A DNA stretch of 64,000 bases from Acidipropionibacterium sp. (GCA_022647765.1 JALCLH010000015.1:18492-82491), one strand, 5' to 3'; shown: positions 25,937-35,880, counted from the stretch's first letter. Notes: generated from the sequence alone by a model not told the origin. Translations and numbers: made by a program.

Positions 25937-27562
25937 ATGGACGCCGTATCGGGATTCCGGACACGACTCCAGGCCATCAGAGAACACCTCGACGGCCTGG
26001 ATTACACGGTCCTGCCCCGCATGTCCGATGCGGAAATAGTCGACATGATGACCGAGATGCGCAGCCTGGCCGATCGCATGAGTGCCGGCGCCGCAGTGGT
26101 CACAGATGCGGTGGATAAGGCGAATGCGACAGAGCACACCACCGGGACGCCACTCGGTGATTTCCTGGCCAGTGCTGAAGGACGCACACCCAGCCAGGGA
26201 ATCGGCATGGTGAAACGCGCCTCCAAACTCACCCAGAATCCAAAGGTCAAAGAGGCGGCGCTCTCCGGGGACGTGAGCCCCGACCACGCGACGGCCATCG
26301 GCGAAGAGTTGGGCAAACTGCCCCAGGATCAGCTGAGCCCCGAGCAGGTCGACCGGGCCGCCGGACTGTTCCTGGACCGGGCCGCCACCACACCTCCCGG
26401 GCAGCTGAAGCGCGCCACCAAGAAGATTCTCGAAGAGGTCGCCCCCGAGGCGGCACCCTCACCCGATGACGAGGCGGCCCGGATCGCCGCGCAACGCAGC
26501 CGGGCCGTCAAGGATCGGCGGCTGGTATGGGGTTCCGACGGTGAGGGTTCGACCTGGTTCTCCGGGCAACTGCCCGACCTGGAGGCCCAACAACTCATCG
26601 GCACTCTGCAGGCCTTCGGTGAGAAGGGACGCCGCGCCGAACGCGATGAGGCGAAAGCGTTGAGAGACAAGCGGGCCGAGGGGCACATCACGGACTCCCA
26701 GTACCTGTCCGCCCGCCTCGAGTTGGAGAATCGTGAGGCCCGGTCGACGGCGCAGCGGATGGCCGACGCCCTGGTCGACATGGTCGGGCTACTGGGCAGC
26801 CTGGACAAGGTCCCCAGTGCGGGTGGCCAGACGCCACGGCTGGTCGTCACCCTCAACTACCAGGGCCTCCACGATGCGCTCGAGGAGAAGCTCGCCGCGG
26901 GCGTCGTCCATGGTGCCACCGGTGAGATTCCCGTCGATGCGGGACCCCTGCGGCGGATGTGCTGCGGGGCCGGGATTCTCCCGGTGGTGCTGGGTGGTGA
27001 ATCCCAGGTGATGGATATGGGTCAGGAGCGCCGCTTGGTGACCGGAGCGATCCGCAGGGCCTTGGAAGTCCGGGATGGCGGTTGCATCTTCCCGGGCTGC
27101 ACGGTTCCGGCGGATTTATGCCAGGCCCATCACATCCGTCCGTGGTGGAATGAAGGACCGACCTCCCTGGATAACCTTTGCCTCGTCTGCCGCCATCACC
27201 ATGCTTTGGTGGAACCCGATAGATATCATTCCCGGGATCAGTGGCGGATCGTCGTCGACCCGGACACGAAAATACCGCTGATGCTGCCACCGGAACGGTT
27301 GAAGAAACACTTGCCGCAATCCCCGGTCGACCCGGCAGCCGGCAGAACGGGAACCGAGAATCTGGGGGAAGAATCTCCCCGAACCGGGAGATCAGGAACC
27401 GATAGTCTGGGGGAAGAATCTGCTCGAACCGGGAGATCAGGAGCTGCGAGTCTGAGGGTGAACTCTGTCCGAATCTCGGGAGCGGTAACTGGGGCGAACT
27501 CCGCCCGAACCGGGACCCCGAACTCCGGGGAGAGCTCTGACCAAGCGCTCCTTATGGGATGA
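25937..27562 (+). CDS. DUF222 and HNH endonuclease domain protein (13E12-type)
   Basis: 541 aa. A helical DUF222 region (about 1-300) is followed by an HNH nuclease domain near residues 370-430: RDGGCIFPGCTVPADLCQAH, then HIRPWWNEGPTSLDNL and CRHHHALVE, with the zinc cysteines and HNH histidines present. The tail (about 455-535) consists of imperfect 15-residue repeats of the form RTGRSGTDSLGEESA. Such genes are often repeated in actinobacterial genomes and are sometimes linked to mobile DNA; the cellular role is not established. A plausible extra C-terminal stretch lies in the +1 frame after the stop. Confidence 0.88.
   Translation: MDAVSGFRTRLQAIREHLDGLDYTVLPRMSDAEIVDMMTEMRSLADRMSAGAAVVTDAVDKANATEHTTGTPLGDFLASAEGRTPSQGIGMVKRASKLTQNPKVKEAALSGDVSPDHATAIGEELGKLPQDQLSPEQVDRAAGLFLDRAATTPPGQLKRATKKILEEVAPEAAPSPDDEAARIAAQRSRAVKDRRLVWGSDGEGSTWFSGQLPDLEAQQLIGTLQAFGEKGRRAERDEAKALRDKRAEGHITDSQYLSARLELENREARSTAQRMADALVDMVGLLGSLDKVPSAGGQTPRLVVTLNYQGLHDALEEKLAAGVVHGATGEIPVDAGPLRRMCCGAGILPVVLGGESQVMDMGQERRLVTGAIRRALEVRDGGCIFPGCTVPADLCQAHHIRPWWNEGPTSLDNLCLVCRHHHALVEPDRYHSRDQWRIVVDPDTKIPLMLPPERLKKHLPQSPVDPAAGRTGTENLGEESPRTGRSGTDSLGEESARTGRSGAASLRVNSVRISGAVTGANSARTGTPNSGESSDQALLMG
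27345..27540. repeat. 45-bp imperfect tandem repeat in DUF222 tail
   Basis: Units beginning GAACCGGGAGATCAGGA recur at about 27380 and 27425, with more degenerate units before and after. Each unit encodes 15 residues (RTGRSG...LGEES), giving a low-complexity Ser/Gly/Glu tail. Confidence 0.7.
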
Positions 27563-27680
27563 GCAGCTGTCCGGGATGACCCTGCCCAACGGGCACTGGT
27601 ACGACGCCGACAGCGAGACCGAGGTATGGACCCCGGCCGACAAAGGCCAGGACGGACTGGCACTGAGGCGGCAGGGAGCG

Positions 27681-27725
27681 CGAGAGCCCTGGACGCGGGA
27701 CCGGATCCCGCGTCCAGGGCTCTCG
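27681..27725. terminator. Strong hairpin terminator between convergent genes
   Basis: A perfect 20-bp stem (CGAGAGCCCTGGACGCGGGA with its complement) and 5-nt loop CCGGA. It sits between the plus-strand DUF222 gene and the minus-strand DJ-1/PfpI gene and could serve both. The T-tract is short, as is usual in actinobacteria. Confidence 0.75.
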
Positions 27726-27740
27726 TTCTGTGAGCCATAT

Positions 27741-27817
27741 GGTCCCGATCACTCCCGATACGCCGTGGATCTGCACGTCGGATGCCGAAACACCCGCCGT
27801 CTGGAGTGATCGGGACC
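27741..27817. repeat. 77-bp palindromic element, family A copy 2
   Basis: Same length, ends (GGTCCCGATCACTCC ... GGAGTGATCGGGACC) and internal ACGCCGTGGATCTGCAC block as the copy at 423-499. It lies directly after the hairpin terminator and before the 3' end of the DJ-1/PfpI gene. Confidence 0.85.
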
Positions 27818-27830
27818 ACCCGCCTCGGGA

Positions 27831-28388
27831 CTATGCGGTAAGGGTCTCCTCGATCGCGGCAGTGAAGGCCTCCAGATCGCCGGGCTGACGCGAGGTGATG
27901 AGACGGTAGCCATTCCCCGGGCACACCTTGACCTCCTGGTCCACCCAGGTGGCCCCGGCGTTGCGAAGGTCGCTGCCGATGGTGTGATACGAGGTGAGGG
28001 TCTTGCCCTCGGCGAGCCCGGCGTCGACAAGCAGCCAGGGCGCGTGGCAGATCATCGCCACCACCTTGCCGTCCTTCGCGAATGACTGGACCAGGGACTG
28101 GGCGTCGGCGTCGACCCTCAGCGAGTCGGCGTTGAGAGTGCCGCCGGGGACGACGACGACGTCATAACCGTCGGCGTCGGCCTGCGCCAGGGTGGTGTCG
28201 GGCTGGACGACAGTACTGGGTGTCTTGTCGCCGTCGAGGGTCTCGATGGGGTCGGTGGTGGTGGCCGCCACCGTCACCTGAGCGCCGTGCTCCTTGAGGA
28301 ATGTCAGGGGTACCGTGAGCTCCGAGGTCTCGGTGCCGTAGTTCGTCGAGAGGATGAGAATCTTCTTGCCGTTCAACGTGTCTGTCAT
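27831..28388 (-). CDS. DJ-1/PfpI family protein (type 1 glutamine-amidotransferase-like)
   Basis: 185 aa. The nucleophile elbow is VAMICHAPWLLVDAGL, with the cysteine followed by HAPW as in PfpI/YhbO-type proteins, and an early acidic residue in SELTVPL. The family includes intracellular peptidases, stress chaperones and debated glycation-repair (deglycase) enzymes. It ends next to the family A element and hairpin, and its start lies 47 bp from the end of the TetR gene on the same strand, so co-expression with the MFS-TetR operon is possible. The gene is intact. Confidence 0.88.
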   Translation of the reverse strand: MTDTLNGKKILILSTNYGTETSELTVPLTFLKEHGAQVTVAATTTDPIETLDGDKTPSTVVQPDTTLAQADADGYDVVVVPGGTLNADSLRVDADAQSLVQSFAKDGKVVAMICHAPWLLVDAGLAEGKTLTSYHTIGSDLRNAGATWVDQEVKVCPGNGYRLITSRQPGDLEAFTAAIEETLTA

Positions 28389-28435
28389 GAGAATCTCCCT
28401 TCCGCCACCGATGCTACGTGGCCCTCGACGGCGTC

Positions 28436-29023
28436 TCAGCGAGCGAGTTCCCCGATCTCCCGCACGACATCCCGCAGCGCCGCGCTCAGGGCCTGCGGCC
28501 CCGCCGGAGTCTCCTCGGAGTGCCCGATGAACTTGAGAGCCGCGACCACCACATTCACCGCCAGCCGCGACCTGCGGAGATCATTGCCGCGTCTGGTCGC
28601 CAGATCCACCAGGTCGCTGCACAGTTCGTTGACCTGCCGGCCGAGGTCGCTCAGCGGCCCCGGCTGACTGGCCGCCAGCCGCTTGAGGCCCGCGACGTCG
28701 GTGGAGGGGTCCACATGGCTGCCGACCAGACCGCACAGGTCCGACATCAGATCGCCCCGGCTGGCGAGGAACCGGCTGCGGTCCTCCTCGGTGAGCGGGC
28801 GGATCGTCATCCCGAGCACCGCGGCGGCCTTGGAGGGGTAGTAGTTGAAGAAGGTCCGCTGGGAAACGTCGGCGGCGGCGCAGATCTCCCCCACGGTGAC
28901 GCCGTCGATGCCGCGCTCGGCGGCGAGCCCCAGCGCCGCGTGATGGATGGCCCGTCGGGTGGCCTGCTTCTTCTGCTCCCGCAGGCCACCCGGCCTGGCG
29001 TCTCCGGTCGTGTCCTCGGTCAC
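28436..29023 (-). CDS. TetR family regulator paired with the MFS pump
   Basis: 195 aa from GTG 29023, which overlaps the stop of the MFS gene (GTGA). Helix-turn-helix: GVTVGEICAAADVSQRTFFN followed by YYPSKAAAVLG. The C-terminal domain is helical and of unknown ligand. Translational coupling to the pump suggests that it represses the shared promoter near 31180, where a short palindrome overlaps the predicted promoter elements. Confidence 0.9.
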   Translation of the reverse strand: MTEDTTGDARPGGLREQKKQATRRAIHHAALGLAAERGIDGVTVGEICAAADVSQRTFFNYYPSKAAAVLGMTIRPLTEEDRSRFLASRGDLMSDLCGLVGSHVDPSTDVAGLKRLAASQPGPLSDLGRQVNELCSDLVDLATRRGNDLRRSRLAVNVVVAALKFIGHSEETPAGPQALSAALRDVVREIGELAR

Positions 29024-31056
29024 GGCCGGGCTCCGGCCTGAGCCGTTCCCTGCTCCCCGGCATCCTCCTCGGCCTGCTCCTCGGCTCGTTTCCGGGCGTG
29101 ATGGGCGCGCTCCTCGAGGGCCGAGTGCTCGCGCAGCGGCGGCACCTTGAAGAACCAGGTGAGGACGAAGGCGAGCAGGACCACGCCCAGGCCGACCTTG
29201 TAGACGATCTTGGCCGACTCCGTGAAGCCGTCCAGGAAGGGCTGGGCGAGCGCCTTGTCGGCGCCGTCGAGGAAGGAGGAGTCCGCCGTGCTGATGGCGG
29301 AGCCGCTGAGCCCGGAGCCGGACCTGATCCTGTCGGCGAGCTCGGGGGCCACCGCGTCGACGACGTGGGCGCGCTGCTGGGCATTGCTGTAGTCGACGGC
29401 CAGCCTGCCGCCGATGACGCTGACGTGCTCCTTGGCGGCGGCCTCCTGCAGCGCCTTGTCCACGGCCTGCTGCTGGGCGGCCGGAGGCAGATCGGCGGTC
29501 TCGGCCTTCACCTGCTGGGAGACCTTCTGGGTCGCCTGATCCAGTCCCTTGGCGTAGTTCTGCTGGATCTTGCCGGTGATCGGCGACCACATGGTGTCCA
29601 TGATGGCCTTGTTGTTCGGGGCACCGGCGACCTTCGGATCCAGGGCCGCGTCCAGCGATGCGCTCAACGTCGGGCGGTCCGACATCGCCGCGCCGATATT
29701 GGCCGGCATCACCGAGAACAGCACCGACAGCAGCACCGCGGTGCCCAGCGTCCCGCCGATCTGCCGAAAGAAGGTCGACGAGCTGGTCGCCACACCCATG
29801 TCCCTGCCGGGCACCGCGTTCTGGCTGGCCTGGGTGAGCGCCTGCATCAGCAGGCCGAGCCCCAGACCGAGCACGAACATCCCGATCAGCACGTGCCAGA
29901 GCGGACCGCCGAGGGCCCACAGCAGGACCAGATAGCCGCAGGCGGTGATCCCGGTGCCGACCGGCGGGAACCACTGGTACTTCCCGGTCCGGGAGATGAG
30001 GACGCCGGCCAGGATCGAGGAGATCATCAGTCCGAGCATCATCGGCAGGGTCGCGAAACCGGACTCGGTCGGCGTCAACCCCACCACGATCTGGAGGTAG
30101 AGCGGGATCGTCATCATGGCGCCGAACATCCCGAAGCCGATCAGCAGGCCGAGCACCGAGGCCCACGAGAAGGCGCGATAGCCGAAGAGCCGCAGCGGGA
30201 TGATGGCGTCGTCTCCGACGGCGTGCTCGATGAGGACGAACGCGACCAGCGAGACCGCCGAGACGACGTAGCAGACGATGGAGCCGATCGACGTCCACCC
30301 CCACTGGCGGCCCTGCTCGGCAACCAGGAGCATCGGGACCAGCGCCAGCACGACGGTGGTGGCTCCCCACCAGTCCACCCGCGGGCGCTTGCCGCTGGTG
30401 AAGGTCGGCAGGTGCAGGAAGAGGAAGACCATGACGATGGCGAGGACCCCGACCGGCACGTTGACCAGGAACACCCAGCGCCATCCCGCGATCCAGAGAA
30501 TCTCGTGGGCATCGGCGAACAGGCCGCCGATCAGCGGCCCGACCACCGTCGAGATGCCGAACACGGCGAGGAAGTAGCCCTGGTACTTGGCCCGCTCGCG
30601 GGGCGCGAGCATGTCGCCCATGATGGCCAGCGGCAGCGACATCAGGCCGCCGGCGCCGATCCCCTGGAAGGCCCGGAAGGCGGCGAGCATCAGCATCGAG
30701 GTCGAGAAGGCCGAGGCGAAGGAGCCGATCACGAAGATCGAGATGGCGATCAGGAACAGCGGTCTGCGCCCGAACATGTCGGAGAGCTTGCCGTAGATCG
30801 GCGTCATGATCGTGGAGGTGATGAGGTAGGCCGTGGTCACCCAGGCCTGCTTGTCGAGGCCGTTGAGATCGTCGCCGATGGTCCGGATGGCCGTGGAGAC
30901 GATGGTCTGGTCCAGCGAGCTGAGGAACATCGCCGTCATCAGCGACAGCACCACGAGCATGATCTGGCGCTGGCTCATCAGGGCACCGTCGTGCTGCCCT
31001 GGCGCCGACGAGGGGCTCGGCGCTCCCGCCCCGGCGGTTGTGGGTTGTGCGGTCAC
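29020..31056 (-). CDS. MFS multidrug exporter, DHA2 (14-TM) family
   Basis: 678 aa from a GTG start. Family motifs: LSSLDQTIVSTAIRTIGDDL (TM1), GKLSDMFGRRPLF (motif A), and the antiporter motif ISTVVGPLIGGLF in TM5. About 13 hydrophobic segments precede a long soluble stretch (about residues 455-610, rich in Ala/Gln/Asp) before the last helix VGLGVVLLAFVLTWFF; this large outer loop is typical of actinobacterial EmrB/LfrA-like pumps. The charged C-terminal tail (EERAHHARKRAEEQAEEDAG) is cytoplasmic. The substrate is unknown; proton-driven drug efflux is expected. Confidence 0.93.
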   Translation of the reverse strand: MTAQPTTAGAGAPSPSSAPGQHDGALMSQRQIMLVVLSLMTAMFLSSLDQTIVSTAIRTIGDDLNGLDKQAWVTTAYLITSTIMTPIYGKLSDMFGRRPLFLIAISIFVIGSFASAFSTSMLMLAAFRAFQGIGAGGLMSLPLAIMGDMLAPRERAKYQGYFLAVFGISTVVGPLIGGLFADAHEILWIAGWRWVFLVNVPVGVLAIVMVFLFLHLPTFTSGKRPRVDWWGATTVVLALVPMLLVAEQGRQWGWTSIGSIVCYVVSAVSLVAFVLIEHAVGDDAIIPLRLFGYRAFSWASVLGLLIGFGMFGAMMTIPLYLQIVVGLTPTESGFATLPMMLGLMISSILAGVLISRTGKYQWFPPVGTGITACGYLVLLWALGGPLWHVLIGMFVLGLGLGLLMQALTQASQNAVPGRDMGVATSSSTFFRQIGGTLGTAVLLSVLFSVMPANIGAAMSDRPTLSASLDAALDPKVAGAPNNKAIMDTMWSPITGKIQQNYAKGLDQATQKVSQQVKAETADLPPAAQQQAVDKALQEAAAKEHVSVIGGRLAVDYSNAQQRAHVVDAVAPELADRIRSGSGLSGSAISTADSSFLDGADKALAQPFLDGFTESAKIVYKVGLGVVLLAFVLTWFFKVPPLREHSALEERAHHARKRAEEQAEEDAGEQGTAQAGARP

Positions 31057-31178
31057 TGCAATCCTGCGATTCTCACTCGAGCAGGCAGGGGCGGGCCCGG
31101 GGCATCACCGCGGGGACTCGCCCCGCGTCCCTGCGGGTCGCGCGACGGGATCGCCGCGCGACCGCTAATCTAGCTCAA

Positions 31179-31195
31179 CTTGCACAGTATGCAAG
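31179..31195 (-). promoter_or_regulatory. Palindromic operator/promoter of the MFS-tetR operon
   Basis: CTTGCA-5 nt-TGCAAG is a perfect 6-bp inverted repeat. On the minus strand TTGCAT could serve as -35 with TAGATT about 16 bp downstream as -10, so a bound TetR would cover the promoter. Confidence 0.6.
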
Positions 31196-31228
31196 AATTT
31201 CGCTTCCAGCGTTGCCGGACCAGGGTTC

Positions 31229-31248
31229 GACACTGCCCCGGGGCGGTG

Positions 31249-31250
<2 letters not shown>
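31229..31250 (-). terminator. Hairpin at the end of gap
   Basis: GACACYGCCCC inverted repeat starting within the gap stop codon; a GC-rich stem of about 9-10 bp without a clear T-run. Probable terminator between gap and the MFS promoter. Confidence 0.5.
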
Positions 31251-32253
<1,003 letters not shown>

Positions 32254-32262
32254 TGTGTGTCC

Positions 32263-32940
32263 TTATTGATTGTCCCGGCGGCGGCTGCCGCCGGAGGTGG
32301 TGGAGTTGGTGGTGGTCCTGGCGGTTGTGGAGTTGCCAGTTGCCGAGCTGCCGGGGATCGGGCTGCCGGACGCCGCAGTGCCCGCCGCGGCCCGCAACAG
32401 ATCGAGGGCGCCCGCCCGGGCCTCATCGAAGGGACGCCGGTCCTGGGCGGCGATCGCCAGCACATAGCCGCCCTGGATGGTGGCGGTGAGCAGGTGCGCG
32501 AGCCTCCCGGCGTCCAAGGTTCCGGGGAGCTCCCCGATCGCGATGGCCTGGTCGACGACGGGGACCAGACATCGGTGGATCTCGGCGAAGGACTCCTCGA
32601 TCGGGGCGAGCATGCCCGGGTCGTCGACCACCTCGGGGTCCTGGGTGAGCCGGCCCACCTTGCAGCCTCTGAGCGGTTCGGCGTCACGGCTCAGGTAGCC
32701 GACGAGCCGGTCCATCGGGTCTCCGGGGCCTTTCAGGATCTCGAGGCTGCGGGGAAGCAGCGTCTCGCAGTTGCGCCGGATCGCGGCGATGCCGAGATCG
32801 CGCTTCGAGGGGAAGTGGTAGTACATGCTGCCCTGCCCCACCCCGGAGCGCTCGCGCACCTCGCGGGGGCTGGTGGCCGCGTAGCCGCGCTCCCAGATGA
32901 GGTCGCTCATCGTCTCGACGAGTTTCTCCTTGGAGTTCAT
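32263..32940 (-). CDS. TetR family regulator next to uvrA-like gene
   Basis: 225 aa from ATG 32940 (MNSKEKLVETMSDLIWERGY); upstream in-frame codons fall in the operator and are unlikely to be translated. Helix-turn-helix: ATSPREVRERSGVGQGSMYY followed by HFPSKRDLG. The C-terminus is a Ser/Thr/Asn-rich tail of about 35 residues. It is divergent from the uvrA-like gene, with a 22-bp palindrome between them, and is followed 9 bp later by gap, which it may also control by co-transcription. Confidence 0.9.
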   Translation of the reverse strand: MNSKEKLVETMSDLIWERGYAATSPREVRERSGVGQGSMYYHFPSKRDLGIAAIRRNCETLLPRSLEILKGPGDPMDRLVGYLSRDAEPLRGCKVGRLTQDPEVVDDPGMLAPIEESFAEIHRCLVPVVDQAIAIGELPGTLDAGRLAHLLTATIQGGYVLAIAAQDRRPFDEARAGALDLLRAAAGTAASGSPIPGSSATGNSTTARTTTNSTTSGGSRRRDNQ

Positions 32941-32948
32941 GACCTTGA

Positions 32949-32970
32949 CTGTACATACCTCTAGGTACAG
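32949..32970. promoter_or_regulatory. TetR-type operator between tetR and uvrA-like gene
   Basis: CTGTACATA-4 nt-TAGGTACAG: 9-bp arms with one mismatch. It lies 8 bp before the tetR start and 46 bp before the uvrA-like start, so it can repress both. Confidence 0.72.
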
Positions 32971-33016
32971 ACACAAGGGTCAATCAGTAACGTTGCACCG
33001 CTAGCATCGCTGCATC

Positions 33017-35680
33017 ATGACCTCCGAGCCTGATCCCACCGCCTCGTCCATTCCCCCATCCCGGGCGGCTCTCGCCGCCTCCCCCGGTGCGACTCCCGGC
33101 GTCGTGCCCGACTCGATGATCCGGGTGACCGACGCCCGGGAGCACAACCTGCGGCATGTGTCGGTGGCAGCTCCCCGCGACTCCTTCGTCGTGTTCACCG
33201 GGGTGTCGGGGTCGGGCAAGTCGTCGCTGGCCTTCGGCACGGTCTACGCCGAGGCCCAGCGCCGCTACCTCGAGTCGGTCGCCCCCTACGCACGGCGTCT
33301 CATCGATCAGGTCGGCGCGCCCAAGGTCGGAGACATCACCGGCCTGCCGACGGCGATCGCCCTCCAGCAGCGCCGCGGGACGCCGTCGAGCAGGTCGACC
33401 GTCGGCACGATCACCATGCTGTCGAACTCGCTGCGCATGCTGTTCTCCCGGGCCGGCACCTACCCGGCGGGCACGACCGAGCGACTCGACTCGGACGCGT
33501 TCTCGCCCAACACTCCCGTCGGCGCCTGCCTCGAGTGCCACGGTCTGGGGCAGGTTCACGACGTCACCGAGGCGTCGATGGTGCCCGATCCGTCGCTGTC
33601 GATCCGGGAGAAGGCCGTCGCGGCCTGGCCGGGGGCCTGGCAGGGCAAGAACTACCTGGACATCCTGGTCGAACTGGGCCATGACGTCGACCGACCGTGG
33701 CGGGAGCTGCCGCAGGCCGAGCGGGACTGGATTCTGTTCACCGATGAGCAGCCGGTGGTCACCGTACATCCCGTCCGCAGGGCGGACCAGATCCAGCGCG
33801 AGTATCAGGGCACCTACATGAGCGCGCGGCGCTATGTGATGCACACCTTCGCGACGACCGGGTCGGCGACGATGCGCAAGCGGGTCTCCCGGTTCATGGT
33901 GTCGCGGCCCTGCCCGACCTGTCACGGGGCGCGGCTCGCGCCGGCCGCCCTCGCCGTGACTTTCGCGGGCCGCACCGTCACCGAACTGGCGGCCCTGCCG
34001 CTGCGCGACCTGGCCGAGGTACTGCGGCCCACCGCCGAGCTCGATCACCCGGCCGCGGCCTGGGCCTCGCCCGATTCCGGCGAGACGACCGAGGCCGCCG
34101 TCGCACTGGCGCGCGACCTGCGATCGCGCATCGAGACGCTCACCGAGCTCGGACTGGGCTACCTCGCGATCGGCCGCTCGACCCCGACCCTGTCGGCCGG
34201 CGAGCTGCAGCGCCTGCGCCTGGCCACCCAGCTGCGCTCGGGACTGTTCGGGGTGCTCTATGTTCTCGACGAGCCCTCGGCCGGGCTGCATCCGGCCGAT
34301 ACCGAGGCCCTGCTCGCCGCCCTCGAACGGCTGCGCGCGGCCGGGAACTCCCTGTTCGTCGTCGAGCACGACCTCGACGTGGTGCGGCGCGCCGACTGGA
34401 TCGTCGACGTCGGCCCCGGTGCGGGCGAGCGCGGCGGAGAGGTGCTCTACTCCGGGCCGGTGGCCGGGCTCGAGGAGGTGCCGGCGTCCATCACGCGCCG
34501 GTACCTGTATCCGGACGCCGGGGAGAGGCTCGTCCGTCGTGTCCCGAGGACTCCGGCGAGCTGGCTGGAGCTATCCGGCATCACCCGGCACAACCTGCGC
34601 GACGTGTCGGCCGCGATTCCGCTGGGCGCGTTCACCGTGGTCACCGGGGTGTCGGGATCCGGAAAGTCGACACTGGTCAGCCAGGTGCTGACCGAGGTAG
34701 TGGCCGAGCAGCTGGCCGAGCGGGCTCGTCTGCGGCCGGGCCGTGGCGGCTCGGGACGCGACTATGGGCACCGTGGCGGTGGCGCAGCCCCCGAGGCGGA
34801 TGGCGAGGGAGACGACACCGAGTCGCGCGTCGAGGTCGAGAGCCTGGTGCGCCAGGCCGGGGCCGTGCGGGTGCGCGGGCTGGACGGCGTCGACAGGTTG
34901 GTGCGGGTCGACCAGAAGCCGATCGGGCGCACTCCCCGGTCGAATCTCGCGACCTACACCGGGCTGTTCGATGCGGTGCGGAAGGTCTTCGCGGCCACCG
35001 AGGGTGCGAAGAAGCGGGGCTGGGGAGTCGGCCGGTTCTCCTTCAACGTTCCCGAGGGCCGGTGCGAGACCTGCCAGGGAGAGGGGATGGTGTCGGTCGA
35101 GCTGCTCTTCCTGCCCGGCACCTACGCGCCGTGCCCGGCCTGCCACGGGGCCCGGTACAACCCCGAGACCCTCGAGGTCGCCTGGCGCGGGAGGACCATC
35201 GCCGACGTCCTGCACATGACCGTCGAGGAGGCCGCCGGATTCTTCGCAGAAGTCCCGGCGGCGAAGCGATCGCTGCGCACCCTGGTCGACGTGGGCCTGG
35301 GATACCTGCGCCTGGGCCAGCCGGCCACCGAGCTGTCGGGCGGCGAGGCGCAGCGCATCAAGCTCGCCAGCGAGCTGCAACGCACCCGCCGCGGGCACAC
35401 GCTCTATGTGCTCGACGAGCCGACCACGGGCCTCCACCCGGCCGACATCGACCAGCTCGTCGCCGAGCTGCAGGGCCTGGTGGACGGCGGAAACACCGTC
35501 GTGGTGGTCGAGCACGACATGCGCGTCGCGGCCGGCGCCGACTGGGTCATCGACATGGGCCCGGGCGGTGGTGATGCCGGTGGGGCCGTCGTGGCGGCGG
35601 GCACCCCGGAGACGGTCGCCGCGTGCGCGGAGAGCCGCACCGCCCCGTATCTCGCAGCGACCCTGGAGCTCCGGGCCTGA
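33017..35680 (+). CDS. UvrA-like excinuclease ATPase, class II (UvrA2/drug-resistance type)
   Basis: 887 aa, shorter than housekeeping UvrA (about 950-1000). Two ABC ATPase halves: Walker A TGVSGSGKSSLAFGT with signature STPTLSAGELQRL and LYVLDEPSAGLHP, then TGVSGSGKSTLVSQV with signature ELSGGEAQRIKLASELQ and LYVLDEPTTGLHP. Zinc CxxC pairs are present (CLECHGLG, CPTCHGARL, CETCQGEG, CPACHGARY). UvrA2/DrrC-like proteins are linked to tolerance of DNA-binding drugs. The divergent TetR and operator support inducible expression, perhaps with a DNA-damaging ligand. The gene is intact. Confidence 0.92.
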   Translation: MTSEPDPTASSIPPSRAALAASPGATPGVVPDSMIRVTDAREHNLRHVSVAAPRDSFVVFTGVSGSGKSSLAFGTVYAEAQRRYLESVAPYARRLIDQVGAPKVGDITGLPTAIALQQRRGTPSSRSTVGTITMLSNSLRMLFSRAGTYPAGTTERLDSDAFSPNTPVGACLECHGLGQVHDVTEASMVPDPSLSIREKAVAAWPGAWQGKNYLDILVELGHDVDRPWRELPQAERDWILFTDEQPVVTVHPVRRADQIQREYQGTYMSARRYVMHTFATTGSATMRKRVSRFMVSRPCPTCHGARLAPAALAVTFAGRTVTELAALPLRDLAEVLRPTAELDHPAAAWASPDSGETTEAAVALARDLRSRIETLTELGLGYLAIGRSTPTLSAGELQRLRLATQLRSGLFGVLYVLDEPSAGLHPADTEALLAALERLRAAGNSLFVVEHDLDVVRRADWIVDVGPGAGERGGEVLYSGPVAGLEEVPASITRRYLYPDAGERLVRRVPRTPASWLELSGITRHNLRDVSAAIPLGAFTVVTGVSGSGKSTLVSQVLTEVVAEQLAERARLRPGRGGSGRDYGHRGGGAAPEADGEGDDTESRVEVESLVRQAGAVRVRGLDGVDRLVRVDQKPIGRTPRSNLATYTGLFDAVRKVFAATEGAKKRGWGVGRFSFNVPEGRCETCQGEGMVSVELLFLPGTYAPCPACHGARYNPETLEVAWRGRTIADVLHMTVEEAAGFFAEVPAAKRSLRTLVDVGLGYLRLGQPATELSGGEAQRIKLASELQRTRRGHTLYVLDEPTTGLHPADIDQLVAELQGLVDGGNTVVVVEHDMRVAAGADWVIDMGPGGGDAGGAVVAAGTPETVAACAESRTAPYLAATLELRA

Positions 35681-35706
35681 CGCCGCGAGAACACGCGGGC
35701 TGAACC

Positions 35707-35782
35707 TGCACTTTTCACTCGCGTAAGGGCCGGTTTCCGCGTCGCACCTCAGAACCAGCCTCTTAGGCGAGTGAAATGTGCA
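35707..35782. repeat. 76-bp palindromic element, family C
   Basis: Ends TGCACTTTTCACTCGCGTAAG-like and inverted CTTAGGCGAGTGAAATGTGC(A), 19 of 21 positions pairing, around about 34 bp of unrelated interior. Same general design as families A and B but different sequence; one copy in this window. It sits between the uvrA-like gene and the toxin module. Confidence 0.72.
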
Positions 35783-35854
35783 CCCCATGAGCTCACGGAT
35801 GGCCCGCGGGGGTCGACTGTTCAAGCCCCTCAGAAGCTCAGACCGGGAGTCATC

Positions 35855-35873
35855 GTGTTGCACCGTGCTACAC
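35855..35873 (+). promoter_or_regulatory. Operator/promoter of the parD-like/zeta module
   Basis: GTGTTGCAC-C-GTGCTACAC: a 19-bp dyad with one mismatched pair. The -10-like TACACT (35869-35874) is inside it and ends 6 nt before ATG 35881, consistent with a leaderless, antitoxin-autoregulated operon. Confidence 0.7.
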
Positions 35874-35880
35874 TCGCCTC

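Noticed and set aside
29098..31173. 691-codon plus-strand frame opposite the MFS gene
   Set aside because: Antisense shadow, Asp/His/Arg/Gly-rich; the MFS protein is unambiguous.
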